Positions 6,815-14,088 of a stretch of DNA of 18,226 nt are shown here, piece by piece. Made by a program: the position numbers and the translations under genes. Below the pieces are notes generated by a model that worked only from the letters and a program-made list of their open reading frames with translations, was not told the DNA's origin and did not search any database. Source of the DNA: Dehalococcoidia bacterium (lineage in GTDB: Bacteria; Chloroflexota; Dehalococcoidia; Dehalococcoidales; RBG-16-60-22); contig JAUWLN010000014.1 of the NCBI GenBank assembly GCA_030613665.1, positions 1 through 18,226 of the forward strand, in the 5' to 3' direction. How positions within the stretch are numbered: the first letter of the stretch is position 1; every line of letters begins with the position of its first letter.

Positions 6815-7516
6815 TTAAGGCATGAACTCAAAGAAACCCTCGTCCAGGTCCGCATCGTTGGAGTAGCCGCGGCTCTCCCAGTAGCCACGGTGGTATTCGT
6901 CATCGGAGAGCTCAATTTTGGTTATCCATTTTATCCACTTGTAGCCCCACTTGCTTTCGGCGACGAGCTGGAAGGGATGGCCCCGTTCCGCAGGCATGGT
7001 AATCTCGTTCATTTTATAGGCCATAATGATATCATTATCCATGATGTAGTCTATAGGAAAAGAAGTGGTGTACTCATCATAGGCGTGGAAGATGACTGTC
7101 TTTATCTCCGGCCGTACCCCGGCATCATTAAGTATATCCCTCACCAGCATGCCTTCCCAGAGGATATTGGCACTCCACCCCTCCACGCAGTCCAGCCTTA
7201 CTACTTTCTCGTAATGTTTGTAGTCCTCAAGCAAGTCCTCGTAGGTGAAGCTCAGCGGCTTTTCCACTAGCCCGGTGACTTCAAGTTCATATGTGGCGAT
7301 ATCAACGTGCTGTGGGCCCTTGATGGAGTTCTCGCGGAAATCATTGACCGAGGACAGGTTTTCCCCTTCATATTCCCTGACCTCAACGGTCTGCAGTTCC
7401 TCAGGTATGACATCGCTCGTAAATCCTGCCTTGTTTAGTGAAAAAACAATTCCGGCTATCATTGCAGTAAGTACGATTACGGCCACTGGTATTACCGTAA
7501 AGAACTTGCGTTTCAT
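6815..7516 (-). CDS. Molybdopterin-dependent oxidoreductase, sulfite-oxidase fold, membrane-anchored
   Basis: A 233-residue protein with the oxidoreductase molybdopterin-binding domain. Cys110 in RLDCVEGWSA is the expected molybdenum ligand. ERGHPFQLVAESKWGYKWIKWI at about 174-195 and the YWESRGYSND segment near the end are typical of the family. Residues 8-27 form one hydrophobic helix, so the enzyme sits outside the membrane on an anchor or has its signal removed. Secretion of a cofactor-loaded enzyme normally uses Tat; here the N-terminus is MKRKFF, a Lys-Arg rather than Arg-Arg variant. The start ATG 7516 has GAGGTGG upstream; a GTG at 7525 is in frame but is part of that ribosome site. 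No cytochrome or dimerisation domain is present, and no partner gene lies beside it. A weak minus-strand promoter (AAACAA 7582-7587, TTAATA 7559-7564 on the plus strand) is possible. Substrate unknown. Confidence 0.88.
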   Translation of the reverse strand: MKRKFFTVIPVAVIVLTAMIAGIVFSLNKAGFTSDVIPEELQTVEVREYEGENLSSVNDFRENSIKGPQHVDIATYELEVTGLVEKPLSFTYEDLLEDYKHYEKVVRLDCVEGWSANILWEGMLVRDILNDAGVRPEIKTVIFHAYDEYTTSFPIDYIMDNDIIMAYKMNEITMPAERGHPFQLVAESKWGYKWIKWITKIELSDDEYHRGYWESRGYSNDADLDEGFFEFMP

Positions 7517-7654
7517 AACATCCACCTCATTTACAATTCGGCTAAACGCGACCCCTATTTAATAATGATTCTTTTCGAGATAAACAACAGCGACTTTTAT
7601 CACATAATTAAGGAACTGCATAGATAAAGCGGACATCTATGGGCTATAATTGCT

Positions 7655-7683
7655 TTGAAATTGACAATCACAAGGCATATAAT
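7655..7683 (+). promoter_or_regulatory. Near-consensus promoter for the DUF1445-pxpABC genes
   Basis: TTGAAA (7655-7660), 17-base spacer, TATAAT (7678-7683): five of six and six of six matches. Transcription would start near 7690, leaving a leader of about 78 bases before ATG 7768. A TTGACA at 7661 is too close to the -10 to be the -35. Confidence 0.7.
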
Positions 7684-7767
7684 AATGACTACACTAGCAC
7701 TGTTCGATAAAAGAGAACGCCACTGCGGGAAAACATAAATAACTGGCGAGTTTTAAGAGGTCTGACC

Positions 7768-8550
7768 ATGCCGAATAATATATCTCAGGAGACAAGGCAG
7801 CAAATCCGGGCAGGGAAATTGCTGAAGCCCACCTGCGGGCTGGCCCCCGGCTTTACTCAGGCCAACCTGGTGGTTCTACCCAGGGAATATGCTCTTGATT
7901 TCCTCATTTTCTGCCAGCGCAACCCCAAGCCCTGTCCTGTCCTGGAAGTGCTCGAACCCGGCAGCTGCGAGCCGGTCTTAACCGCACCCAAAGCTGATAT
8001 CCGGACGGACATCGCTCTCTATCGGGTGTATCAGGATGGTAAGTTCACCGCCGAAACCGAAGATATAAAAGAATACTGGAACAACGAGCTGGTCTCTTTC
8101 CTGCTGGGATGCAGTTTCACTTTTGAAACCGCCCTGATAAGGGCGGGCATTGAGATGCGCCACATTGATGAGGGAAAAAACGTGTCCATGTATACCACCA
8201 GCATAGCCACGACTCCTGCCGGAATGTTTCACGGGCCGCTGGTAGTGAGTATGCGTCCCATTCCCAGGGACAAGGTGGTGAAAGCGGTGCAGATTACCTC
8301 ACGGTATCCCGGGGTGCACGGCGCTCCGGTCCATATCGGCGAGCCGGAGAAAATCGGCATTGTCGACCTGTCGAAGCCGGATTGGGGTGACCAAACGGTC
8401 TTCAAAGAAGACGAGGTACCCGTATTCTGGGCATGCGGCGTCACCCCTCAGGCAGTTGCGCTGGAATCAAAGCCAACACAGATGATTACTCATTCGCCGG
8501 GACATATGTTCATCACCGACCTGCATGACGAGGACCTGGCGGCCCTGTAA
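7768..8550 (+). CDS. DUF1445 (YcsI) family putative hydro-lyase / D-glutamate cyclase-like
   Basis: A 260-residue cytoplasmic protein matching the DUF1445 family end to end. Conserved blocks are GCSFTFETAL (114-123), GPLVVSMRP (156-164), VFWACGVTPQ (219-228) and ITHSPGHMFITD (240-251). The mammalian D-glutamate cyclase that turns D-glutamate into 5-oxo-D-proline contains a domain of this family; bacterial members are mostly annotated only as putative hydro-lyases. AGAGGT lies 6 bases before ATG 7768. It is the first gene behind a strong promoter, and the pxpA start region follows within 30 bases, the usual partnership of this family with 5-oxoprolinase genes. The family call is firm, the reaction is inferred from homology and context. 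Confidence 0.88.
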   Translation: MPNNISQETRQQIRAGKLLKPTCGLAPGFTQANLVVLPREYALDFLIFCQRNPKPCPVLEVLEPGSCEPVLTAPKADIRTDIALYRVYQDGKFTAETEDIKEYWNNELVSFLLGCSFTFETALIRAGIEMRHIDEGKNVSMYTTSIATTPAGMFHGPLVVSMRPIPRDKVVKAVQITSRYPGVHGAPVHIGEPEKIGIVDLSKPDWGDQTVFKEDEVPVFWACGVTPQAVALESKPTQMITHSPGHMFITDLHDEDLAAL

Positions 8551-8569
8551 AGAATAAATATACAGTTCC

Positions 8570-8575
8570 GGAGGT
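8570..8575 (+). promoter_or_regulatory. Ribosome binding site that points to an ACG start for pxpA
   Basis: GGAGGT at 8570-8575 is followed after five bases by ACG at 8581. No ATG, GTG or TTG in the pxpA frame lies within reach; the first ATG is at 8659, well inside the conserved domain. Confidence 0.7.
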
Positions 8576-8580
8576 ACAAA

Positions 8581-9345
8581 ACGGGCAAGACGATTGATTT
8601 CAACTGCGACCTTGGTGAGAGCTACGGCAGCTATAAACTCGGCCTCGACGAGCAGCTGATGCCATATATTACCTCGGCCAATATCGCCTGCGGCTTCCAT
8701 GCCGGCGACCCGATGTGGATGCAGAGAACGGTTGGGCTGGCGGAAGAGGCTGGCGTGGCTATAGGCGCACATCCCGGCCTTCCCGACCTTATCGGCTTCG
8801 GGCGCAGGGAGATGAAAGTAACGCCAGAGGAAGCCAAAAATTACGTGAAGTATCAAATCGGGGCCCTTCAGGCTTTCACCGGGTCAAAACGATTGCAGCA
8901 TGTAAAGCCGCATGGCGCCCTGTATAATATGGGGGTGGCCAGCAAAGCAATCGCGAGGGCCATTGCCGAGGCGGTTGTTGAAGTTGACGACGGAATGATA
9001 CTGGTTGGGCTCTCCGGTTCAGTCTGGATTGAAGCCGGCGAGGAGGTCGGCCTTAAAGTAGCCCGTGAAATTTTTGCCGACCGCGCCTTAAATCCGGACG
9101 GCACCCTGGTGTCGAGAAGTCAACTCGGGTCGGTTATTGAAGACCCGGAGCAGGTCATCGCGGCCAGTTTGAAGATGGTCCTGGAGCAGAAAGCCACCGC
9201 CATCGACGGCCAGGAAATCCCGGTTAAAGCCGACACCATATGTCTGCACGGGGATACGCCGGGCGCCGTCGAGCTGGCACGCAAGCTAAGGGAGAGGATG
9301 GAGGCGGCAGGGATTCAAGTTATACCAGTAAGCCAGTTTATCTGA
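8581..9345 (+). CDS. pxpA: 5-oxoprolinase subunit PxpA (LamB/YcsF family), apparent ACG start
   Basis: The catalytic subunit that, with PxpB and PxpC, cleaves 5-oxoproline to L-glutamate with ATP. Read from ACG 8581 the protein has 254 residues, the normal family length. Conserved blocks are DFNCDLGES (6-14), NIACGFHAGDP (34-44), GAHPGLPD (62-69) and HVKPHGALYN (107-116). Starting at the first ATG (8659) would remove NCDLGES, which the family needs, so that start is rejected. ACG stands exactly where family members have their initiating Met and is well spaced from GGAGGT. Either a rare non-AUG start is used or a T-to-C difference, real or from sequencing, changed the ATG. The frame is open back to the TAA of the preceding gene at 8548. 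Confidence 0.9.
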   Translation, partial: TGKTIDFNCDLGESYGSYKLGLDEQLMPYITSANIACGFHAGDPMWMQRTVGLAEEAGVAIGAHPGLPDLIGFGRREMKVTPEEAKNYVKYQIGALQAFTGSKRLQHVKPHGALYNMGVASKAIARAIAEAVVEVDDGMILVGLSGSVWIEAGEEVGLKVAREIFADRALNPDGTLVSRSQLGSVIEDPEQVIAASLKMVLEQKATAIDGQEIPVKADTICLHGDTPGAVELARKLRERMEAAGIQVIPVSQFI

Positions 9346-9354
9346 TTTCCGGTC

Positions 9355-10086
9355 ATGATATACGAAGAACCTCGGTTCCTCAGCGGCGGCGACCGTGCTA
9401 TCTTCATTGAGCTCGGGGATAGCATCGACCCGGACGTAAATCAGCGCGTCAGGAACCTGCAGTTTGCCATAGAAAAGGCTGGTATTCCGGGAGTAGTGGA
9501 ATCGGTTCCGACATATCGTTCTCTCCTCGTCTATTTTGAACCGCTGCAGATAAGCGCTCCGGAGTTTCGGGAAGCCATAGGCCACCTGCTCCAATCTTTA
9601 ACCAGCAGTGAATTGCCCAAACGCAGGCTCATTGACGTACCGGTCACCTATGGGGGCGAGTTCGGTCCGGATTTGGAGTTGGTCGCCAGCCACAATAATC
9701 TGAGCGCCGCCGAAGTGGTCCGGATACACAGCGGCGCGCGTTATTTGATATATATGATTGGTTTCATGCCGGGGTTTCCGTATCTGGGCGGCATGTCATC
9801 GGATATTGCGACGCCCCGAAAAACAACGCCGCGCCTGAAGATACCCGCCGGCTCGGTGGGCATCGCCGGCAATCAGACCGGTATCTATCCGGCGGAAAGT
9901 CCCGGCGGGTGGCAAATCATCGGGAGGACGCCGCTCGAACTCTTTCACCCCACCCGGGAGCCACCTTCAATACTGCAGGCGGGTGATTACCTGACCTTTG
10001 TCAGCGTTACTCCGGAAGAGTTCACCATTGTGAAAGAATCGGTCCGAAATGGTACATACCAACTTACTGAGAGGGATATCACTTAA
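9355..10086 (+). CDS. pxpB: 5-oxoprolinase subunit PxpB
   Basis: A 243-residue protein of the KipI / allophanate hydrolase subunit 1 family. Typical blocks are VPVTYGGEFGPDL (95-107), GFMPGFPYLGGM (136-147), RLKIPAGSVGIAGNQTGIYP (160-179) and ESPGGWQIIGRTP (181-193). In Bacillus the homologue KipI also inhibits the sporulation kinase KinA, but in a pxpA-pxpB-pxpC arrangement the 5-oxoprolinase role is far more likely. It begins 9 bases after the pxpA stop; the upstream ribosome site is weak, suggesting translation coupled to pxpA. The stop is directly followed by the GTG of pxpC. Confidence 0.94.
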   Translation: MIYEEPRFLSGGDRAIFIELGDSIDPDVNQRVRNLQFAIEKAGIPGVVESVPTYRSLLVYFEPLQISAPEFREAIGHLLQSLTSSELPKRRLIDVPVTYGGEFGPDLELVASHNNLSAAEVVRIHSGARYLIYMIGFMPGFPYLGGMSSDIATPRKTTPRLKIPAGSVGIAGNQTGIYPAESPGGWQIIGRTPLELFHPTREPPSILQAGDYLTFVSVTPEEFTIVKESVRNGTYQLTERDIT

Positions 10087-11037
10087 GTGAGTATAAAAGT
10101 TTTTGAAGTCATTCAGCCGGGGCCATTGACCACGGTACAGGACCTCGGCCGGTCTGGCTACCAGCAGTTCGGCGTGCCGACCTCGGGGGCGCTGGACAGT
10201 TACGCTTTTCGCGTCGGCAACCTTCTGGTCGGCAACGCTGAAGGGGCGGCTTCGCTGGAAATAACATTGCTCGGCTGCCAGCTACGCGCGCTTCGGGAGA
10301 CAATGATTGCCATTGCCGGGGCGGACCTGGCCGCGACCGTAAATGGAGAGATTACTTCCACCTGGGAGAGCCGGTTGCTGAAACGCGGTGATGTTCTCTC
10401 TTTCCCCCGGTTAAACAGCGGCTGCCGCGCCTATTTGGCCGTAGCCGGAGGTATTGCCGTTCCACCGGTGATGCAGAGCGCCTCCACTTATACCAGAGCT
10501 GGCATCGGGGGGTTCGGCGGCAGGCCTTTGCGCAAGGGAGATATTTTGCAGTCCAACAAAAGTATCGCCTCCGCAACAGTAGCCCGAATGCCTTCTGAAT
10601 ACATACCGGTGTATGGAAACCGAATAGCGCTTCGGGTTATCCTCGGGCCCCAGGATGACCTCTTCACCGAAGAAGGTATCAGCACTTTTCTCAGTTCTGA
10701 ATATACAGTTTCCACTCAGGCGGACCGCATGGGCTATCGCCTTGAGGGCCCCTGCATACAGCATCGGGAAGGAGCCGACATCGTATCAGATGGCATTCCG
10801 CTTGGCGCCGTCCAGTTGCCCGGAGATGGATTACCCATAATTTTACTCGTTGACCGGCAGACCACAGGCGGTTATACTAAAATCGCTACCACGGTCAGCG
10901 TGGATATACCCAGAATAGCACAGGCAAAGCCAGGAGATAAGATAAACTTTCAACAGGTAGATGAAGAGCAGGCCGTTACTTTGCTGAAAAAATACGAACA
11001 GCAAGTGGAAACGATTAAATCACACCTTTACGACTGA
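10087..11037 (+). CDS. pxpC: 5-oxoprolinase subunit PxpC (biotin-dependent carboxyltransferase-like fold)
   Basis: A 316-residue protein of the KipA / allophanate hydrolase subunit 2 family, partner of PxpB in the ATP-dependent 5-oxoprolinase. GPLTTVQDLGR (12-22), GVPTSGALDSYAFRVGNLLVGN (29-50) and LLVDRQTTGGYTKIATT (253-269) are diagnostic. The GTG start directly abuts the pxpB stop (TAAGTG), with GAGAGGGA about 11 bases upstream, so translation is coupled. Length is normal. A gap of 110 bases without a clear terminator separates it from the MtmB-like gene. Confidence 0.94.
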   Translation: MSIKVFEVIQPGPLTTVQDLGRSGYQQFGVPTSGALDSYAFRVGNLLVGNAEGAASLEITLLGCQLRALRETMIAIAGADLAATVNGEITSTWESRLLKRGDVLSFPRLNSGCRAYLAVAGGIAVPPVMQSASTYTRAGIGGFGGRPLRKGDILQSNKSIASATVARMPSEYIPVYGNRIALRVILGPQDDLFTEEGISTFLSSEYTVSTQADRMGYRLEGPCIQHREGADIVSDGIPLGAVQLPGDGLPIILLVDRQTTGGYTKIATTVSVDIPRIAQAKPGDKINFQQVDEEQAVTLLKKYEQQVETIKSHLYD

Positions 11038-11147
11038 CCCTTTTCCGGCAATCTGGAGAAGCTATACAAGCGGAAGTGAAACAATGGCGTCTAAAGCCTG
11101 ATAAATAAACAAATCTCTCGGAAAGGGTAAGAACAGATTACAGGCTG

Positions 11148-12533
11148 ATGATAAATTTCGAGACGGTTGTTGAGCGAGCCATAAACGGTCCAATCTGCAC
11201 GGAGCGGGATTTTGACCTTGGTATCTTTGTGCCCAATTTGCGCAGAGTCCTGGAGAAGTACGGTATTAAATACGACCCGCAGACTCCGGTTCCCGCAGAT
11301 GACGACCTGGCGGACAGGGTCTGGGAAGCGGCCATGGAATTTCTCGTTGATACGGGGGTCTACTGTCTCGATACGGAAAGACGTATCCTGTTCAGCCGGG
11401 AGGAGATAGAAGGGGCCCTTGAATCGGCGCCCGTTAATGCCGTGTATGGTGAAGGAAAAGACGCCCGGGTGATGCCACGGCGTTTCCCGGAAGACGAAAC
11501 GCCCCCCTGGTGTTCTGGCTCGGGTGCCGGCCCTGTCTCCAGCGAATTAAATTTAATCAATATAGTCAAAACATATGCCGAGGACCCCCTTTCGGACGGG
11601 ATTTCCGCCCCTTGCCTGACCAATCTGGATGGACAGCCGCTGGTGGCGGGCAGCCCTCTGGGGATGGAGGGCGCCATCAGGACGATACTTTTGACCCGTG
11701 AGGCTTTACGCCGGGCAGGGCGTCCGGGAATGCCCGTAGTGAATGAGGTATCCTCAGCGATAAGGGCGCAAGAGCACGTTGCCGGTCACGGGTTTGGTAA
11801 CCCGAGGACTGATTTCCTGGAAATAGGGACAGTCCACGAGTTGAAGGTAGACCTTGATGCGTTAAATAAGGTCGCCTACGCGCAATCCGTGGGGAATTTG
11901 ACCTTTGCGGAAAACGGGGTTATCCTGGGTGGCTTCGCCGGAGGCCCGGCGGGCGTGGCGGTGGTTAGCGCTGCCTATAATCCGGTGGACCTGCTCGTCC
12001 TGCGGGGTGTGGCACAGCATCCGTTTGCCGTCCCGATTGAGATGGGCACGACTTCCAATCGCGATACAATTTGGGCACGGAGCATAGCAAATCAAGCTAC
12101 GGCGCGCCACAGCGCACTGCCAATGGTCGGTCCGGTATATTCGGTAGCCGGGCCGATGACCGGGATGAGTTATTACGAATATAGCGCGGCGATTATCGCC
12201 TCGGTGGTATCCGGTGGTTCCGTTGAAATTGCTCCACCGTCGAGAGGCATAACTGTGGATAATTCCGGCCCGTTAGAGAGTATCTTCGGCAACGCGATAG
12301 CTCATTCCGCAGCCGGTATGAGCCGCAGAGAGGCGAACAAAATCGTGAATGCGCTGCTTGCCAAATATGAAAGCGGGTTAAAAGACCCGCCCGCCGGGAA
12401 AAAGTTTTATGAGTACTTTGATGTTGTGGTTGGACAGCCAAACAAAGAGTGCATAGAGCTATACCGCGAGGTCAGGAGAGAGATTAGCGACCAGTTCGGT
12501 TTGAGGTTGTCCCTCACTTCACCTTACCTGTGA
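11148..12533 (+). CDS. MtmB-family methyltransferase without pyrrolysine
   Basis: A 461-residue protein that aligns over its whole length with archaeal monomethylamine:corrinoid methyltransferase MtmB (about 458 residues). Shared landmarks are the FLVDTGVYCLDTERR region (65-79), GRPGMPVV (191-198), LKVDLDA (about 233-239), the GGFAGGP segment, MGTTSNRDT and the C-terminal PPAGKKFYEYFDV. In MtmB the active-site pyrrolysine, encoded by UAG near residue 202, follows GRPGMGV; here the equivalent position is Val198 and no internal stop exists. The enzyme therefore cannot use the pyrrolysine chemistry of MtmB. Methyl transfer from another N-methyl compound to a corrinoid protein is possible but unproven. 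No corrinoid protein or reductive activator is in the window. The ribosome site is weak (CAGG four bases before ATG). It is likely the last gene of the pxp operon. Confidence 0.88.
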   Translation: MINFETVVERAINGPICTERDFDLGIFVPNLRRVLEKYGIKYDPQTPVPADDDLADRVWEAAMEFLVDTGVYCLDTERRILFSREEIEGALESAPVNAVYGEGKDARVMPRRFPEDETPPWCSGSGAGPVSSELNLINIVKTYAEDPLSDGISAPCLTNLDGQPLVAGSPLGMEGAIRTILLTREALRRAGRPGMPVVNEVSSAIRAQEHVAGHGFGNPRTDFLEIGTVHELKVDLDALNKVAYAQSVGNLTFAENGVILGGFAGGPAGVAVVSAAYNPVDLLVLRGVAQHPFAVPIEMGTTSNRDTIWARSIANQATARHSALPMVGPVYSVAGPMTGMSYYEYSAAIIASVVSGGSVEIAPPSRGITVDNSGPLESIFGNAIAHSAAGMSRREANKIVNALLAKYESGLKDPPAGKKFYEYFDVVVGQPNKECIELYREVRREISDQFGLRLSLTSPYL

Positions 12534-12624
12534 TGTGAAACGCGTGAAAATGCAAAGCCACATACCGGGAGGCGAGGTTTCGATTTAAGAATATCCCTCG
12601 AGCTATGCAGCTACCCGCGAGAGG

Positions 12625-13947
12625 TTACTTTAGGCTTCCCTCCGCTGACATCGCGTCCAGACTTGAAATCAGGATATCCACCGCCTGGTCAAGCTCTTCT
12701 TCGGTATGCATACCGGACAGGACAAAGAACCTTCCGCCCATAGTAGCGATGCCTCTCTGAAGCAGATGCAGGCAGAGCCTTTCTTTCTGCGCGACTCCGG
12801 AGGTTAATTTTGCCACATCGCTGGTCGGGGGCAGGCTGTCATCAGCCGGTTCATAATCAGCCGGGCCAAGATAGAGATGGACAATCGTTCTCCCGTAGAG
12901 CCGGCCGGCATGTCCTTTAGCCTTCAGCGCCTGGTTACCTTTCTTTCTGAGGTAAGCGCCCAGCTCATTGGCACGTCGCTGCGGTTCGCCATCAAGGTAG
13001 AGCTTGCAGGCAGCAACACCGGCAGCTGCGGTAAGCGGATTGGCGTTCCAGGTTCCCGAATGTCGGGCGAAAGGCTGCGGAGGAGCCTTGGGTTTGAGCA
13101 TATCCATAATATCGGCGCGACCACCAACCGCGCCGACACCGAGCCCGCCGCCGATAATCTTGCCCAGGCTGGTCAAATCAGGAGTGACCCCGATGGTGGA
13201 CTGCCAGCCGCCGGGAGCGTCCCGAAAGCCGGTGACCACTTCGTCAATGAGGAAAATGGTGCCATATTTGCGCGCCAGCGCGGGGATACCACGGATGAAA
13301 TCAGTGTCCCAGGGAATCTGGCCGGCCATGTGAGCACCGCCACCTTCGGCCATGACTATGGCATACTCTCTGGTAGCCAGCTCTTTTTCCAGCCGCGGCA
13401 AATCATGTCCGGGTATCATGGTAACGTAGTCATTGCTTACCCCTGGGGTATTGGTGACAACAACCTCGTCGCCCCAGCCGTGGAAGTTTTCCGCAAAGCG
13501 AAGTACCTTCTTGCGCCCGGTAAAGAGACGGGACAGGCGAATCGCCATCATGTTTGCTTCTTGGCCGCAGGGGAAGAACTCCATCTTCTCCATTGCCGGC
13601 ATGTTGTGCTGAATCAGCTCCGCCCATGCCACCTCATTCTCATGATTTTCCCCGTAGTGAGTGCCCTTGGCTACCTGTTCCTGTACTGCCTGGACAACAG
13701 CCGGATGGGCATGTCCCAGTATCAGGGCGCCATGTCCCATGACGTAGTCAAGATATTCATTACCATCGACGTCCCATTTGCGGGTTCCAAGTGCTCGTGC
13801 GATGTAGGGTCGGAAAGGGTCGAAAACTCGGGCCTGGTGAGTAGCGCCATTGGCGGCGAAAAAACCCAATGCCCGTTCGTGTAACTTCTGTGAGCCGGGA
13901 TGTGTCCTGATATACTCGTCAACAATGTTTACTGTATTGATTGTCAT
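12625..13947 (-). CDS. Class III aminotransferase, glutamate-1-semialdehyde aminomutase-like
   Basis: A 440-residue PLP enzyme of fold type I, cytoplasmic. The cofactor lysine is Lys263 in SLGKIIGGGLGVGAVGG and the pyridine-nitrogen aspartate is Asp235 in LIDEVVTGFR. HGALILGHAHP (72-82), FHGWGD (155-160) and HSGTWNANPLTAAA are as in glutamate-1-semialdehyde 2,1-aminomutases. The usual NSGTEA of HemL is replaced by PCGQEA (126-131), and no haem genes are nearby, so a true HemL is doubtful. More likely it transaminates or isomerises another amino acid. ATG 13947 has GGGGAGGG upstream. It follows TRAP operon 2 on the same strand after 141 bases with no terminator, so it may be read through from it. 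Confidence 0.9.
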   Translation of the reverse strand: MTINTVNIVDEYIRTHPGSQKLHERALGFFAANGATHQARVFDPFRPYIARALGTRKWDVDGNEYLDYVMGHGALILGHAHPAVVQAVQEQVAKGTHYGENHENEVAWAELIQHNMPAMEKMEFFPCGQEANMMAIRLSRLFTGRKKVLRFAENFHGWGDEVVVTNTPGVSNDYVTMIPGHDLPRLEKELATREYAIVMAEGGGAHMAGQIPWDTDFIRGIPALARKYGTIFLIDEVVTGFRDAPGGWQSTIGVTPDLTSLGKIIGGGLGVGAVGGRADIMDMLKPKAPPQPFARHSGTWNANPLTAAAGVAACKLYLDGEPQRRANELGAYLRKKGNQALKAKGHAGRLYGRTIVHLYLGPADYEPADDSLPPTSDVAKLTSGVAQKERLCLHLLQRGIATMGGRFFVLSGMHTEEELDQAVDILISSLDAMSAEGSLK

Positions 13948-14088
13948 TTCTTACCCTCCCCTGGTTCTTGTGGCGATATTTTACCCTATGATTTCACAAA
14001 TTAAAAGGTTTTCTTTATTGTACCCGATTACAGGCCTTAATGGCGAATTCAGCCGTCTCCTCTCAGCAATGTTCTTGTTTTTTTAGCT

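Noticed and set aside
7645..7650. Another TATAAT upstream of the pxp genes
   Set aside because: There is no -35 at a usable distance and no extended -10.
7661..7683. TTGACA at 7661 as -35 of the pxp promoter
   Set aside because: Only 11 bases separate it from TATAAT; TTGAAA at 7655 gives the correct 17-base spacer.
8659..9345. pxpA starting at the first ATG
   Set aside because: It would delete the conserved NCDLGES segment and has no ribosome site.
9355..11037. Allophanate hydrolase or KipI/KipA sporulation regulators
   Set aside because: The adjacent pxpA and DUF1445 genes make 5-oxoprolinase subunits the consistent reading.
11148..12533. Annotation as trimethylamine methyltransferase MttB
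   Set aside because: Landmarks and length fit MtmB better (FLVDTGVYCLDTERR, GRPGM, PPAGKKF), so MttB was not chosen.
12534..12624. Terminator between the convergent MtmB-like and aminotransferase genes
   Set aside because: Only short interrupted pairings (CCTCG with CGAGAGG, AGCT palindrome) and no T-run were found.
12877..13884. Long plus-strand open frame (335 codons)
   Set aside because: It is antisense to the class III aminotransferase, has no ribosome site or recognisable domain, and the opposite strand encodes clear catalytic motifs.
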